The translations under genes were made by a program, and so were the position numbers. This document shows, one piece after another, positions 30,384 to 41,945 of a stretch of 64,000 nucleotides of DNA. The stretch comes from Aeromicrobium terrae (lineage in GTDB: Bacteria > Actinomycetota > Actinomycetes > Propionibacteriales > Nocardioidaceae). The stretch covers positions 372,001-436,000 of the forward strand of contig NZ_VDUX01000001.1 in assembly GCF_008039565.1 (NCBI RefSeq), given 5' to 3'. Within the stretch, counting starts at the first letter, position 1; each line of letters begins with the position of its first letter. Below the pieces are notes generated by a model. It did not search any database and had not been told where the DNA came from. It saw nothing but the letters and a program-made list of their open reading frames with translations.

Positions 30384-31219
30384 AGAACCGCGACCTCCCA
30401 GAGGCGGTGCACGCCGGGCAGACCCTTCAGCTCGGTGTCGCGCCCGTCCACCAGGACGACGTCCTCGACGTCCTTGAGCGCGACGCGGATGTCGTCGCTG
30501 ACCAGGATCTCGCCGCCGCGGGCCTGCGACGCGACCCGGGCCGCCATCGCCACGTTGCGGCCGAACAGGTCGCCGTCGCGCTCGATGGCCGTGCCGCAGT
30601 GGATGCCGACCCGCACCCGGATCGGGGTGCGCCGGAGCCGACGATCGTTGCTCTCCTCGATGGCGTCCTGGATCGAGATGCCGGCCCGCACGGCGTCGGC
30701 CGGCTCGCGGAACGCCATCATGAACCCGTCGCCCTGCGACTTCACGATGTGCCCGCCGAACGCAGAGACGCGGTCGTGGACGACCTTGTCGTGGGCGCTC
30801 AGCACCTTGACCCACTGCTTGTCGCCCAGCGTCTCGTTGAGGTGGGTCGAGTCCTCGATGTCGGAGAACATGATCGTGACGGCGCCGTCAGGCCCGGCGA
30901 GCTTGGCGATCTCGGTCCGGTCCTCCTGCGTCCACCGGGAGAAGTCCTCCATCGAGGACATCAGCAGCCCGGAGACGCCGTGGTCGCGGACCAGGGCAGC
31001 GGTCTCCACGGCCGTCTCCACCACGGCCTTCACCCGCTGCGCCCGACGCTCCCGGCGCGGCTGGCTGCGGCCCTGTCGACGGGCCACCTCGGTGAGCCGC
31101 TGCACCTCGTGCTCGGCCTTCGCCAGACGACGCCGCGTGACCACCAGCAGGCCGGTGACGGCCACCAGCAGCAGCGAGAGCACGACGACGGCCACGAGCA
31201 CGGATTCACCCTCGCACAC
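30380..31219 (-). CDS. Class III adenylate/guanylate cyclase, membrane-anchored
   Basis: 279 aa. One N-terminal transmembrane helix (about 7-28), a basic linker, then a cyclase homology domain (about 110-279): [12 protein letters not shown] (first metal Asp), [11 protein letters not shown] (second metal Asp in the GDG turn), [27 protein letters not shown] (transition-state Asn/Arg). All expected catalytic positions look intact, so cAMP production is likely; nucleotide choice cannot be read with certainty. It lies opposite to and between recN and steA, interrupting an otherwise same-strand run. The GTG start at 31219 is uncertain. Confidence 0.9.
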   Translation of the reverse strand: MCEGESVLVAVVVLSLLLVAVTGLLVVTRRRLAKAEHEVQRLTEVARRQGRSQPRRERRAQRVKAVVETAVETAALVRDHGVSGLLMSSMEDFSRWTQEDRTEIAKLAGPDGAVTIMFSDIEDSTHLNETLGDKQWVKVLSAHDKVVHDRVSAFGGHIVKSQGDGFMMAFREPADAVRAGISIQDAIEESNDRRLRRTPIRVRVGIHCGTAIERDGDLFGRNVAMAARVASQARGGEILVSDDIRVALKDVEDVVLVDGRDTELKGLPGVHRLWEVAVL

Positions 31220-31282
31220 GGGGCATGACGCGCGTGCCGACCTCCCTGGAATCGACGAAGTCGCGTGGCAGCATGGACGGCG

Positions 31283-32443
31283 ATGCCTTCCTGGACCCGT
31301 CGACCCACGTCAGCGGACCAAGCCCCCGGATTCACCGGCGTGGCGCGGTTCGCCCGCCCTGGCGACGACGCCGCCACCCGACTGCGTGAGGGCGACATCG
31401 CCGTCGTCGAGCTCGCCGACATGGACCGGAGCCAGGCGCAGGCCCTGGTGGAGCGGAAGGTCCGCGCCGTCGTGAACGCCGCGGCCTCGAGCACCGGGGC
31501 GTTCCCGAACCTCGGCCCGCGGGTGCTGGCGGACGCCGGCATCACGCTGGTGGACCAGGTCGGCCAGGGCATCTGGACCCGGCTCAAGAACGGCGACACC
31601 ATCCGGATCGACGGCAACCGCGTCTTCAAGGGCGACGTGCTCGTCGCCCAGGGCGTGTCGCAGGACGACGCGTCGGTGACGGCCAGCCTGGGAGCAGCCG
31701 AGCAGGGTCTGGCCACCCAGCTCGAGTCCCTGATGGCCAACGCCACCAACCACCTGCACCGTGAGCGCGACCTGCTGCTCGAGGGCGCTCGCGTGCCGTA
31801 CCTCTCACCGCGGCTGCGTCGCCGCCCCGTGGTGGTGGTGAGCCAGCAGCACGAGTGGCGCACGGACCTCCGGCGCCTGCGGGGCTGGATCCGCGACCAC
31901 GACCCGGTGCTGATCGGCGCGGCCGACGGTGCCGACGCCCTCCTGGACGCCAAGCTCCAGCCGCACGTCGTCCTCGGCTCGCTGGACGACCTGTCCGACC
32001 GCGCCGTCCGCTCCGGCGCCACGGTCGTGGTCACGTCGACCACCGACCAGGGCACCGGCGGCGCGGAACGGTTCGAGCGCTTCAAGGTCGACCCGGTGCG
32101 GTTCGTGGCCACCGGAGCGCCCAGCGATCTCGCCATCCTGCTCGCGGAGGCCAACGACGCCCCGGTGATCATCGAGGTGGGTGCCGCCAAGAACCTCGTG
32201 CAGATGTTGGAACGCGGACCGGCCGACGTCGCGAGCACGTTCCTCACCCGGCTGCGCGCCGGGTCGAAGCTGGTCGACGCCAAGGCCGTCGGGCACTTCG
32301 CCGCGGAGTCGATGCCGGTGTGGCCGGTGCTGCTCATCCTGCTCGCCGGTGTCGTCGCCGTGGCCGTCGCCGTCGGTGTCACACCCGTCGGCCAGGACTG
32401 GTTCGACGACGCCCAGAACTGGATCGAAGGACTTCTTCCGTGA
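31283..32443 (+). CDS. steA: SteA-like septum-associated protein
   Basis: About 386 aa, homologue of corynebacterial SteA / Rv1697, reported to work with SteB in cell separation and envelope maintenance. The sequence resembles a pyrophosphokinase-related fold: [69 protein letters not shown] (near 210-235), [17 protein letters not shown] single C-terminal transmembrane helix (about 345-365) anchors it. I start at ATG 31283; a GTG at 31265 is also in frame. It overlaps the steB start by four bases. Confidence 0.85.
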   Translation: MPSWTRRPTSADQAPGFTGVARFARPGDDAATRLREGDIAVVELADMDRSQAQALVERKVRAVVNAAASSTGAFPNLGPRVLADAGITLVDQVGQGIWTRLKNGDTIRIDGNRVFKGDVLVAQGVSQDDASVTASLGAAEQGLATQLESLMANATNHLHRERDLLLEGARVPYLSPRLRRRPVVVVSQQHEWRTDLRRLRGWIRDHDPVLIGAADGADALLDAKLQPHVVLGSLDDLSDRAVRSGATVVVTSTTDQGTGGAERFERFKVDPVRFVATGAPSDLAILLAEANDAPVIIEVGAAKNLVQMLERGPADVASTFLTRLRAGSKLVDAKAVGHFAAESMPVWPVLLILLAGVVAVAVAVGVTPVGQDWFDDAQNWIEGLLP

Positions 32444-33312
32444 TCAACTTCCGCTACCACCTCGTCTCGATCGCCGCGATCCTCCTCGCGCTGGCGGCCG
32501 GCATCGCGCTCGGCTCGGGTCCGCTCGACGACGCGACGTCGGGCCTGACGGACGACAACGGGAGCGACACCGCGGCCGACCCGGGACTGGCACGGTTCGA
32601 GACCGGCTACGCGGGACTCACCTCCGGCGCGTTGCTGAAGGACAAGCTGAAGGGTCACAGCGTCGTCGTCCTGACCTTGCCGGGTGCCCGCGCCGAGGAG
32701 ACCAAGGACATCCGCGCCGACCTGGAGAAGGCCGGGGCCACCGTCACGGGCGAGGTGCAGCTCACCGCGAAGCTCATCGACCCCAGCAACCGGCAGTTCG
32801 CCGAGGGCGTGGCCCAGCAGGCCGGCGAGGGGGTCAAGGGCGTCACGAGCGCCGGTGACAGCTACGGACGCATCGGAGCGGCGCTCGGGCGGTCCGTGCT
32901 CGGCACGCCCGGCCGGCCGATCGACTCGGTGGCCACCACGATCAGCTCGGCGTTCACCGAGGGCGACCTGGTCACCTACGCCGCGAAGCCGAAGACCGTC
33001 GCCGACCTGGCCGTCGTGGTCGCGTCACCGTCGAAGGTGGGGGAGACCGGCCAGGTCGTGGCTCAGTTGGTCAAGGCCGTGGACGCGTCGGGCAAGGGTG
33101 CCGTCCTCGCCGGGCCGTCGTCCTCGAGCCGTGACGGCGGCAGCGTGGCGGCTCTCCGTGACAACGACGCGTCCGCCCAGGTCTCGTCGGTCGACGTCAC
33201 CGACACCGCCGCCGGCCGGGTCGTGGTCGCGCTCGCCCTGGCCCGTGAGGCCGCCGGCCAGAGCGGCGCCTGGGGCACCTCGCGCAGCGCCGACGGCGCC
33301 GTCCCGCGCTGA
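32440..33312 (+). CDS. steB: SteB / MctB-like envelope protein
   Basis: 290 aa. Starts [24 protein letters not shown], one N-terminal membrane anchor (about 5-24), then an extracytoplasmic coiled and alpha/beta domain. The family includes Rv1698 (proposed copper channel MctB) and corynebacterial SteB, which partners SteA. The overlap with steA (GTGA) supports the pair acting together. Whether it is a channel or a SteA partner cannot be told from sequence. Confidence 0.85.
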   Translation: MINFRYHLVSIAAILLALAAGIALGSGPLDDATSGLTDDNGSDTAADPGLARFETGYAGLTSGALLKDKLKGHSVVVLTLPGARAEETKDIRADLEKAGATVTGEVQLTAKLIDPSNRQFAEGVAQQAGEGVKGVTSAGDSYGRIGAALGRSVLGTPGRPIDSVATTISSAFTEGDLVTYAAKPKTVADLAVVVASPSKVGETGQVVAQLVKAVDASGKGAVLAGPSSSSRDGGSVAALRDNDASAQVSSVDVTDTAAGRVVVALALAREAAGQSGAWGTSRSADGAVPR

Positions 33313-33378
33313 ACCGCTCTTCGTCGGAGTGTTGCCGAGGGCGGGTGACCAGATCATTGATAGGCTGGAGTCCCGTGA

Positions 33379-35750
<2,372 letters not shown>

Positions 35751-35752
35751 CC

Positions 35753-36676
35753 ATGAGCGACCTTGACCGCGCCGTCCTCGACTACCTGAGTCACCTGGGC
35801 GTGGAGCGCGGCCTGGCCGACAACACGCTGAACAGCTACCGGCGCGACCTGCGCCGCTACGCGACCCATCTCGCCGGGCGGGGCATCGACGCTCCGGGCG
35901 CCATCGCCGAGACAGACGTGCTGTCCTTCCTGGGCGCCCTGCGCACCGGCGACGCCGACCACCCGCCGCTGGGCGCCGCGAGTGCCGCCCGCGCCGTCGT
36001 GGCGGTCCGCGGCTTCCACAAGTTCCTGCTGCGCGAACGACTCGTCGAGGCGGACGTCTCCGCGGCCGTGAAGCCGCCGCGCCCAGCGTCGCGGCTGCCG
36101 AAAGCCCTGCCGCTCTCCGACGTGGAGGCCATCCTCGCGGCCGCCGGAGCCCCCGGCACCACGCTGGCGAAGCGCGACCAGGCGTTGCTCGAGGTGCTCT
36201 ACGGCACCGGGGCACGGATCTCCGAGGCCGTCGGCCTCGACGTCGACGACCTCGACCTGACCGACGGGAGCGTGCTGCTGCGCGGCAAGGGCGGCAAGCA
36301 GCGCATCGTGCCGATCGGCAGCTTCGCGCGGGCGGCGGTGGAGGACTACCTCACGGCCGGCCGGTCGGCGCTCGTCTCGGCCAAGGCGTCGACGCCCGCG
36401 GTGTTCCTGAACGCCCGCGGCGGACGCCTCAGCCGCCAGAGCGCCTGGGTCGTCCTGGTGAAGGCGGCACAGCGTGCCGGGATCACCACGGAGGTGTCAC
36501 CGCACACGTTGCGGCACTCGTTCGCCACCCATCTGCTCGACGGCGGAGCGGACGTCCGCGTCGTGCAGGAGCTGCTCGGTCACGCGTCGGTGACGACCAC
36601 CCAGGTGTACACGTTGGTGACCGTCGAAAAGCTCCGAGAGATTTATGCGACGGCTCATCCACGTGCCTCACGGTGA
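35753..36676 (+). CDS. xerD: Tyrosine recombinase XerD
   Basis: Site-specific recombinase that resolves chromosome dimers at dif together with XerC. 307 aa. N-terminal SAM-like domain ([22 protein letters not shown]) and catalytic domain with Arg in [13 protein letters not shown] (near 153), Lys in [17 protein letters not shown] near 251-255, GHAS and the nucleophile Tyr near 287 in TQVYTLVT. Length and context (pyrG-Nudix-xerD-parA-scpAB) mark the housekeeping enzyme, not a prophage integrase. Confidence 0.94.
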   Translation: MSDLDRAVLDYLSHLGVERGLADNTLNSYRRDLRRYATHLAGRGIDAPGAIAETDVLSFLGALRTGDADHPPLGAASAARAVVAVRGFHKFLLRERLVEADVSAAVKPPRPASRLPKALPLSDVEAILAAAGAPGTTLAKRDQALLEVLYGTGARISEAVGLDVDDLDLTDGSVLLRGKGGKQRIVPIGSFARAAVEDYLTAGRSALVSAKASTPAVFLNARGGRLSRQSAWVVLVKAAQRAGITTEVSPHTLRHSFATHLLDGGADVRVVQELLGHASVTTTQVYTLVTVEKLREIYATAHPRASR

Positions 36677-36725
36677 GCGGTAGAGTGGCGCGAAATCGAC
36701 CGGTCGAGGGGTGTGAAGGATCAGC

Positions 36726-37574
36726 ATGAGCCAGGAACTCGGACCCACCGGTCGTCCGATCCCTGACCTGCCCGCGCCGGGCCCGCGCAAGCCGGGCCAG
36801 CCCGCCACCGTCATCGCGATGTGCAACCAGAAGGGTGGCGTCGGCAAGACCACGACCACCATCAACTTGGGTGCCGCGCTGGTCGAGGCCGGGCGCCGCG
36901 TGCTGCTGGTCGACTTCGACCCGCAGGGCTCCATGACGGTCGGTCTCGGCATCAGCGCCCACGACCTCGAGCAGAGCATCTACCACGTCCTGATGGACCG
37001 TGAGCTGAGCATCAAGGACATCATCAGCCCGACGAAGGTCGAGGGCCTCGATCTCGCTCCGGCGAACATCGACCTCTCCGCGGCGGAGATGCGCCTGGTC
37101 ACCGAGGTCGGCCGCGAGCAGGTGCTCTCGCGCGTGCTGCACCCGATCCTGCACGACTACGACGTCGTGCTCATCGACTGCCAGCCGTCGCTCGGCCTGC
37201 TCACCGTGAACGCGCTCACCGCGTCGAACGGCGTCATCATCCCGCTGGAGTGCGAGTACTTCGCACTGCGCGGCGTGGCGCTGCTCAAGGAGACCATCGA
37301 GAAGGTCCGTGACCGCACCAACTTCGGTCTGCAGATCATCGGGCTGCTCGGCACCATGTTCGACGGGCGCACGCTGCACGACCGCGAGGTGCTGGCCACG
37401 CTCGTCGAGGGCTGGGGCGACCTCGTCTTCCACACCGTCATCCGCCGCACGATCAAGTTCTCCGACGCCACAGTGGCGGGGGAGCCCATCACCGAGTTCG
37501 CGCCGACGTCCCCGGGCGCGTCGTCGTACCGCCAGCTGGCCCGAGAGGTGCTGAGTCGATGCCCCGGCGCGTGA
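36726..37574 (+). CDS. ParA/Soj-like ATPase of the scpAB cluster
   Basis: 282 aa. Deviant Walker A CNQKGGVGKTTTT at about 34-46, LLVDFDPQGSMT (switch I), VLIDCQPSLGLLTVNAL (Walker B) and EFAPTSPGASSYRQLA. A 15-20 residue Pro-rich N-terminal tail precedes the ATPase. No parB or parS-like site follows: the partner is instead a small DNA-binding-like protein overlapping its 3' end, then scpAB. It is therefore the orphan ParA (Rv1708 position) rather than the oriC ParA. GAAGGA precedes ATG 36726; a TAGAGT -10-like box lies at 36681-36686. Confidence 0.93.
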   Translation: MSQELGPTGRPIPDLPAPGPRKPGQPATVIAMCNQKGGVGKTTTTINLGAALVEAGRRVLLVDFDPQGSMTVGLGISAHDLEQSIYHVLMDRELSIKDIISPTKVEGLDLAPANIDLSAAEMRLVTEVGREQVLSRVLHPILHDYDVVLIDCQPSLGLLTVNALTASNGVIIPLECEYFALRGVALLKETIEKVRDRTNFGLQIIGLLGTMFDGRTLHDREVLATLVEGWGDLVFHTVIRRTIKFSDATVAGEPITEFAPTSPGASSYRQLAREVLSRCPGA

Positions 37575-37888
37575 ACCTGCCGGGTGCGGACGAGCTCTTC
37601 CGCGCCACCGCCCCGGCTCCGGGCACCGAGGCCGCCGCCGCTGCCGCGCAGGAGCCCTCGCCGGGCTCGGCCTCGAGCGGTCGGGTCAAGCACGACGAGA
37701 AGATGACCGTCTACCTCACGTCCGAGGAGCTGATCGCGGTCGAGCAGGCGCGGCTGAAGCTGCGCGGCGAGCTGGGCCGCAACGTCGACCGTGGCCGCCT
37801 GGTGCGCGCGGCCCTCGCGATCGCGCTCGCCGACCTGGAGGCACACGGCACCGACAGCGACATCGCCCGCCGGCTCAGCGCCTCATGA
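37559..37888 (+). CDS. Small protein with possible ribbon-helix-helix domain
   Basis: 109 aa. Residues 1-50 are Ala/Pro-rich and probably disordered; 51-105 read KMTVYLTSEELIAVEQARLKLRGEL...DRGRLVRAALAIALADLE, which has the strand-helix-helix pattern of a CopG-like domain. It overlaps the parA end by 16 bases and the scpA start by four, so it is translated with both. By position it may be the DNA-binding partner of the upstream ParA ATPase (inference). Confidence 0.8.
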   Translation: MPRRVNLPGADELFRATAPAPGTEAAAAAAQEPSPGSASSGRVKHDEKMTVYLTSEELIAVEQARLKLRGELGRNVDRGRLVRAALAIALADLEAHGTDSDIARRLSAS

Positions 37889-38754
37889 GTCTCGCGGAGA
37901 TCGAGGAGCCGGCAGGGCCGTCGGGCTTCTCGGTGAACCTCGGAGTGTTCGAGGGCCCGTTCGACCTGCTGCTGTCGCTGATCTCCAAGCACCAGCTCGA
38001 CATCACCGAGGTCGCGCTCTCGAAGGTCACGGACGAGTTCATCTCCTACATCAAGGAGCTGGGCGGCGACCTGGAGCAGACCACGCACTTCCTGCTCGTC
38101 GCGTCCACGCTGCTCGACCTCAAGACCGCGCGGCTGCTGCCGCAGGGCGACGTCGAGGACGAGGAGGACCTTGCGCTGCTGGAGGCGCGCGACCTCCTGT
38201 TCGCCCGCCTGATGCAGTACCGCGCGTTCAAGCAGGTGGCGTCGATCATCTCCGCCCGGCTCGCGTCGGAGCAGAACCGGCACCCGCGGTCGGTCACCCT
38301 GGAGCCGCGGTTCGCCGACCTTCTGCCGGAGGTCATCGTCTCCGTCGGCCCGCACGACCTCGCCCGGCTCGCGGCGGCCGCCCTGGAGCCGAAGCCCGTG
38401 CCGGTGCTCTCCCTGGCGCACCTGCACGCGCCCCAGGTGAGCGTGCGGGAGCAGGCCCACCTGGTCGTCGACCGGCTGCGCCGCGAGCGCTCCACGACGT
38501 TCCGCGCGCTCACCGCCGACGCCGACCTGGTCACCACGGTCGCCCGGTTCCTCGCCGTCCTCGAGCTGTTCCGCGAAGGCATGATCGGGTTCGAACAGGC
38601 CACCCCGCTGGGCGACCTGCACCTGCGCTGGACCGGCAGCGACGAGGGCGACATCGACGTCGGCGAGGAGTTCGACGCACCGTCCGTGCCCGACGAGACC
38701 CCACCCCCGGCGCTCGCCGCCGTGACCGACGTACCTGAGGACGCCGATGCCTGA
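37885..38754 (+). CDS. scpA: Segregation and condensation protein A
   Basis: Kleisin subunit bridging SMC heads in chromosome condensation. 289 aa. N-terminal FSVNLGVFEGPFDLLLSLISKHQLDITEVALSKVTDEF is the hallmark; an acidic middle (GDVEDEEDLALLEARDLL) and a C-terminal winged-helix part (RATVVTRFLAVLELFREGMIGFEQ-like) follow. ATG overlaps the previous stop; the end overlaps scpB by eight bases. Confidence 0.96.
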   Translation: MSLAEIEEPAGPSGFSVNLGVFEGPFDLLLSLISKHQLDITEVALSKVTDEFISYIKELGGDLEQTTHFLLVASTLLDLKTARLLPQGDVEDEEDLALLEARDLLFARLMQYRAFKQVASIISARLASEQNRHPRSVTLEPRFADLLPEVIVSVGPHDLARLAAAALEPKPVPVLSLAHLHAPQVSVREQAHLVVDRLRRERSTTFRALTADADLVTTVARFLAVLELFREGMIGFEQATPLGDLHLRWTGSDEGDIDVGEEFDAPSVPDETPPPALAAVTDVPEDADA

Positions 38755-39439
38755 CGCACCCGACACCACGGCCGCGGAGCCGGACACGGCCGAGAGCCCA
38801 GGACCGGTGCCGCAGCTCGAGCTGCAGATGCTCGAGCTGAAGCCGGCGCTGGAGGCCGTGCTGATGGTCGCCGACCAGCCCCTGGACCACCTGACCCTGG
38901 CTCAGGCCGTCGGCCACCCGCCGCGCGACGTCGAGCAGGCGCTCGCCGCGCTCGCCGACGAGTACACCGAGCAGGGGCGGGGCTTCGAGCTGCGCAACGT
39001 CGGCGGCGGCTGGCGGTACTTCACCCGCGAGGAGTTCGCCCCGGCGGTGGAGCGGTTCGTGCTCGAGGGACAGCAAGCGCGGCTCACCCAGGCAGCGCTC
39101 GAGACCCTGGCCGTGGTCGCGTACCGCCAGCCGGTCAGCCGGTCGCGGGTGTCCGCCATCCGCGGCGTGAACGTCGACGGCGTCGTCCGCACGCTCGTCA
39201 CCCGCGGTCTGATCGAGGAGGCCGGCACCGACGCCGAGAGCGGTGCCATCCTGTACCGCACGACCAGCTACTTCCTCGAGCGGATGGGCATGGCCGACCT
39301 CTCCGAGCTGCCCGACATCGCCCCGATGCTGCCCGAGCTCGACGACCTCGACGACGAGGAGGAGGTCGTCGCGGCCCCCGAGGAGCCGGCCGACGATCTC
39401 GTCGACCACGCCGAGGAGACCGGTGAGCGGACCGACTGA
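38747..39439 (+). CDS. scpB: Segregation and condensation protein B
   Basis: 230 aa, second kleisin-associated subunit of the SMC complex. Tandem winged helices: LKPALEAVLMVADQPLDHLTLAQ (about 26-48), FELRNVGGGWRYFTREEFAP, and QAALETLAVVAYRQPVSRSRVSAIRGVNVDGVVRTLVTRGLI. An acidic C-terminal tail follows. The end overlaps the proposed rluB start by 17 bases. Confidence 0.96.
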   Translation: MPDAPDTTAAEPDTAESPGPVPQLELQMLELKPALEAVLMVADQPLDHLTLAQAVGHPPRDVEQALAALADEYTEQGRGFELRNVGGGWRYFTREEFAPAVERFVLEGQQARLTQAALETLAVVAYRQPVSRSRVSAIRGVNVDGVVRTLVTRGLIEEAGTDAESGAILYRTTSYFLERMGMADLSELPDIAPMLPELDDLDDEEEVVAAPEEPADDLVDHAEETGERTD

Positions 39440-40202
39440 CGACCCTGGCAGGGGTCCGGGGCCCTGGGCCGGAGATGGGCAGGGCATCCGTCTGCAGAAG
39501 GTGCTCGCCCAGGCCGGGATCGGCAGCCGCCGCCGCTGCGAGCAGCTCATGGCGGAGGGCCACGTGTCGGTGAACGGCGAGGTCGTGACCCAGATGGGCG
39601 TGCGCGTCGACCCGGCCGTCGACGTCATCCATGTCGACGGCAAGCGGCTGCCCCCGGCCTCGGACCACGTCTACCTGGTGCTGAACAAGCCGCGCGGCGT
39701 CGTGTCGTCGATGGCGGACGAACGCGGGCGACCCGATCTCCGCACGGTGCTCACCGGACGGTCGGAGCGCCTGTTCCACGTCGGCCGGCTCGACACGGAC
39801 ACCTCCGGTCTGCTGGTGCTCACCAACGACGGCGAGCTGGCGCACCGCCTGGCCCACCCGTCGTTCGAGGTCACGAAGACCTACGTCGCTCTCGTCGAGG
39901 GCGGGGTGAAGGCGTCCACCGCGACACGACTCCGCGAGGGCGTCGACCTCGACGACGGTCCGGCCGCGGTCGACCGCTTCCGGATCATCGACCGCGCGCA
40001 AGGCCGTTCCATGGTCGAGCTCGACCTGCACAGCGGCCGCAACCGCATCGTCCGCCGCCTGCTCGACGCGGTCGGCCACCCGGTCATCGAGCTCACCCGC
40101 ACCGCCTTCGGGCCGCTGCGTCTGGGCGACCTGGCGCTGGGCAGCGTCCGCGACCTGACCCGCGACGAGCTCGGGGAGCTCTTCGATAGCGTGGAGGCAT
40201 GA
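39423..40202 (+). CDS. rluB: 23S rRNA pseudouridine synthase, RluB type
   Basis: 259 aa from GTG 39423. S4 domain (RLQKVLAQAGIGSRRRCEQLMAEGHVSVNG), then the RsuA/RluB catalytic domain with HVGRLDTDTSGLLVLTNDGEL (catalytic Asp) and LHSGRNRIVRRLLDAVGHPV. The first 20 residues before the S4 domain (including DDPGRGPGPWAGDGQG) are mostly encoded by a dispersed repeat copy (39447-39482). No later start would keep the S4 domain, so the repeat is translated. It overlaps scpB and tyrA. Confidence 0.93.
   Translation: MSGPTDDPGRGPGPWAGDGQGIRLQKVLAQAGIGSRRRCEQLMAEGHVSVNGEVVTQMGVRVDPAVDVIHVDGKRLPPASDHVYLVLNKPRGVVSSMADERGRPDLRTVLTGRSERLFHVGRLDTDTSGLLVLTNDGELAHRLAHPSFEVTKTYVALVEGGVKASTATRLREGVDLDDGPAAVDRFRIIDRAQGRSMVELDLHSGRNRIVRRLLDAVGHPVIELTRTAFGPLRLGDLALGSVRDLTRDELGELFDSVEA
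39447..39482 (+). repeat. Dispersed intragenic palindromic repeat, copy 5 (5' end of rluB)
   Basis: Begins GGCAGGGGTCC, continues GGGGCCCTGGGCC and ends GGGCAG, with a GGCCC-T-GGGCC palindrome. One base longer than the other copies. It lies just after the scpB stop, in the translated N-terminal leader of RluB. Confidence 0.7.
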
Positions 40203-41260
40203 CAGCTCCCGCATCGGTCCTGGTGATCGGGTGCGGGCTCATCGGCACCTCGACGGCGCTGGCGCTGCGTGAGCACGACGTCGACGTGCACCTGCGCGAC
40301 ACGGATCCGCAGCACCTCGAGGCCGCCGTCGCGCTGCAGGCCGGTACCGCGGACCCGATCGATGCTCCGGTCCTCGTCGTCGTGGCGGTACCGCCCTCGG
40401 CCGTCCCCGACACGGTGCGCGCCGCCCTGACCGAGTTCCCGCGCGCCATCGTCACCGACGTCGCCGGCGTGAAGCTCCCGATCTTCGCCGCGCTCGAGGG
40501 GGCCGACGGCCGCGAGCGCTTCGTCGGCGGCCACCCGATGGCCGGCACCGAGGGCTCCGGTCCCACGGCCGGCTCCGCACGCCTCTTCGAGGGTCGTTCC
40601 TGGGTGATCGTGCCGGGGCAGGACTCCCGGTCGGACGCCGTCCAGCGCGTCACGCACCTCGCCGAGACCGTGGGGGCCGTCCCGGTCTTCCTCGACGCCG
40701 CCGCCCATGACGACGCCGTCGCCCTGGTCTCGCACGTCCCGCACGTGATGTCCGGCCTCGTCGCCGGTCTCCTGAACGGCGCACCGCGGGCCCACCTCGA
40801 CCTCGCCGGGCCCGGGCTCCGCGACGTCACCCGGATCGCCGGCAGCGGCACCGACCTGTGGCTCGACATCCTCGGCCACAACGCCGCGGCCGTGCGCGGT
40901 CAGCTGCTGTCGCTGCGCGAGACCCTCGACCGCGTCATCGGCGCCCTCGGCGACGAGGTCGTCGTCCCCCAGCTCGCCGACGTCCTCGACGCCGGCCGAG
41001 CCGGCACCCGCCGGCTGCCCGGCAAGCACGGTGAGGCGCGCGCCGACACCGTCAGCGTCTTCGTGCCGATCGCGGACCGTCCGGGCGAGCTGTCGCGTCT
41101 CTTCGCCGATACGGGACAATCAGGGGTGAACGTCGAGGACCTTCGCATCGACCACGAGCGTGGCCGCCCGGTGGGTCTCGTCGAGATCGCCGTCGTCGCC
41201 GACGGTGCGGACGTCCTCGTCGACGCCCTCACCGACCGCGGCTGGCCCGCCTACCGCTGA
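40199..41260 (+). CDS. tyrA: Prephenate dehydrogenase with ACT domain
   Basis: NAD-dependent oxidative decarboxylation of prephenate toward tyrosine. 353 aa. SVLVIGCGLIGTSTALAL (Rossmann loop about 7-14), GGHPMAGTEGSGPTAGSARLFEGR with the catalytic His, and a C-terminal ACT domain (about 280-350: VSVFVPIADRPGELSRLFADTGQSGVNVEDLRI) that usually binds tyrosine for feedback. ATG overlaps the rluB stop. Confidence 0.95.
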   Translation: MTAPASVLVIGCGLIGTSTALALREHDVDVHLRDTDPQHLEAAVALQAGTADPIDAPVLVVVAVPPSAVPDTVRAALTEFPRAIVTDVAGVKLPIFAALEGADGRERFVGGHPMAGTEGSGPTAGSARLFEGRSWVIVPGQDSRSDAVQRVTHLAETVGAVPVFLDAAAHDDAVALVSHVPHVMSGLVAGLLNGAPRAHLDLAGPGLRDVTRIAGSGTDLWLDILGHNAAAVRGQLLSLRETLDRVIGALGDEVVVPQLADVLDAGRAGTRRLPGKHGEARADTVSVFVPIADRPGELSRLFADTGQSGVNVEDLRIDHERGRPVGLVEIAVVADGADVLVDALTDRGWPAYR

Positions 41261-41273
41261 TCCAGGAGCACGT

Positions 41274-41945
41274 GTGACCACCTTCGTCATCGCCGTCGAC
41301 GGGCCCTCCGGGTCCGGCAAGTCGAGCACGGCCCGCGGCGTCGCCCAGCGACTCGGCCTGGCCTACCTCGACACCGGGGCGATGTACCGCGCGATGACCT
41401 GGGCGCTGCTCCAGCGCGGCACCGACCTCACCGACGCCGACGCCATCGCGCGCGACGCCGAGGACGTCGTGATCGTGTCCGGCACCGACCCGTCGGACCC
41501 GACGATCGAGGCCGACGGCACGGACGTGGCGCTGCCGATCCGCAGCAGCGAGGTCACCGGGAGCGTCAGCCTGGTCGCCGCCGTCCCGCACGTCCGCGAG
41601 CTGCTGGTCCAGCTGCAGCGCAGCACGATCGCGGCCGCGGAGCAGGGCATCGTGGTCGAGGGCCGCGACATCGGCTCCACGGTGGCCCCGGACGCCACGG
41701 TCAAGGTGTTCCTGGTGGCGGACGCCGCCGCGCGGGCCGCACGGCGCACCGCCGAGCTCGGCGGCGCCGACGCCGCTGCGACGCAGGAGGCCCTCGCCCG
41801 CCGCGACCACATCGACTCCACCCGCACGTCCTCGCCGCTGGCCAAGGCGCCCGACGCGGTCGAGATCGACGGCACGCACCACACGCTCGAGGAGGTCGTC
41901 GACCAGGTCGTCGCCCTCGTCGAGCAGGTGAGGGAACCGCGATGA
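41274..41945 (+). CDS. cmk: Cytidylate kinase
   Basis: Phosphorylates CMP and dCMP. 223 aa. P-loop DGPSGSGKS at 9-17, YLDTGAMYRAMTWALL, GRDIGSTVAPDATVKVFLVADAAARAARR, and a lid with RRDHIDSTRTSSPL. GTG 41274 has an AGGAG site seven bases upstream. It overlaps the acyltransferase gene by four bases. Confidence 0.96.
   Translation: MTTFVIAVDGPSGSGKSSTARGVAQRLGLAYLDTGAMYRAMTWALLQRGTDLTDADAIARDAEDVVIVSGTDPSDPTIEADGTDVALPIRSSEVTGSVSLVAAVPHVRELLVQLQRSTIAAAEQGIVVEGRDIGSTVAPDATVKVFLVADAAARAARRTAELGGADAAATQEALARRDHIDSTRTSSPLAKAPDAVEIDGTHHTLEEVVDQVVALVEQVREPR

Noticed and set aside
33355-33370. TAGGCT before pyrG as a full promoter
   Set aside because: No -35 box at suitable distance (TTGCCG is 23 bases upstream), so only a possible -10.
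35753-36676. Tyrosine recombinase as a sign of a prophage or integrative element
   Set aside because: It is XerD by length and conserved context; no phage genes or attachment repeats are nearby.
39474-39476. ATG at 39474 as the rluB start
   Set aside because: It is not in the rluB frame.
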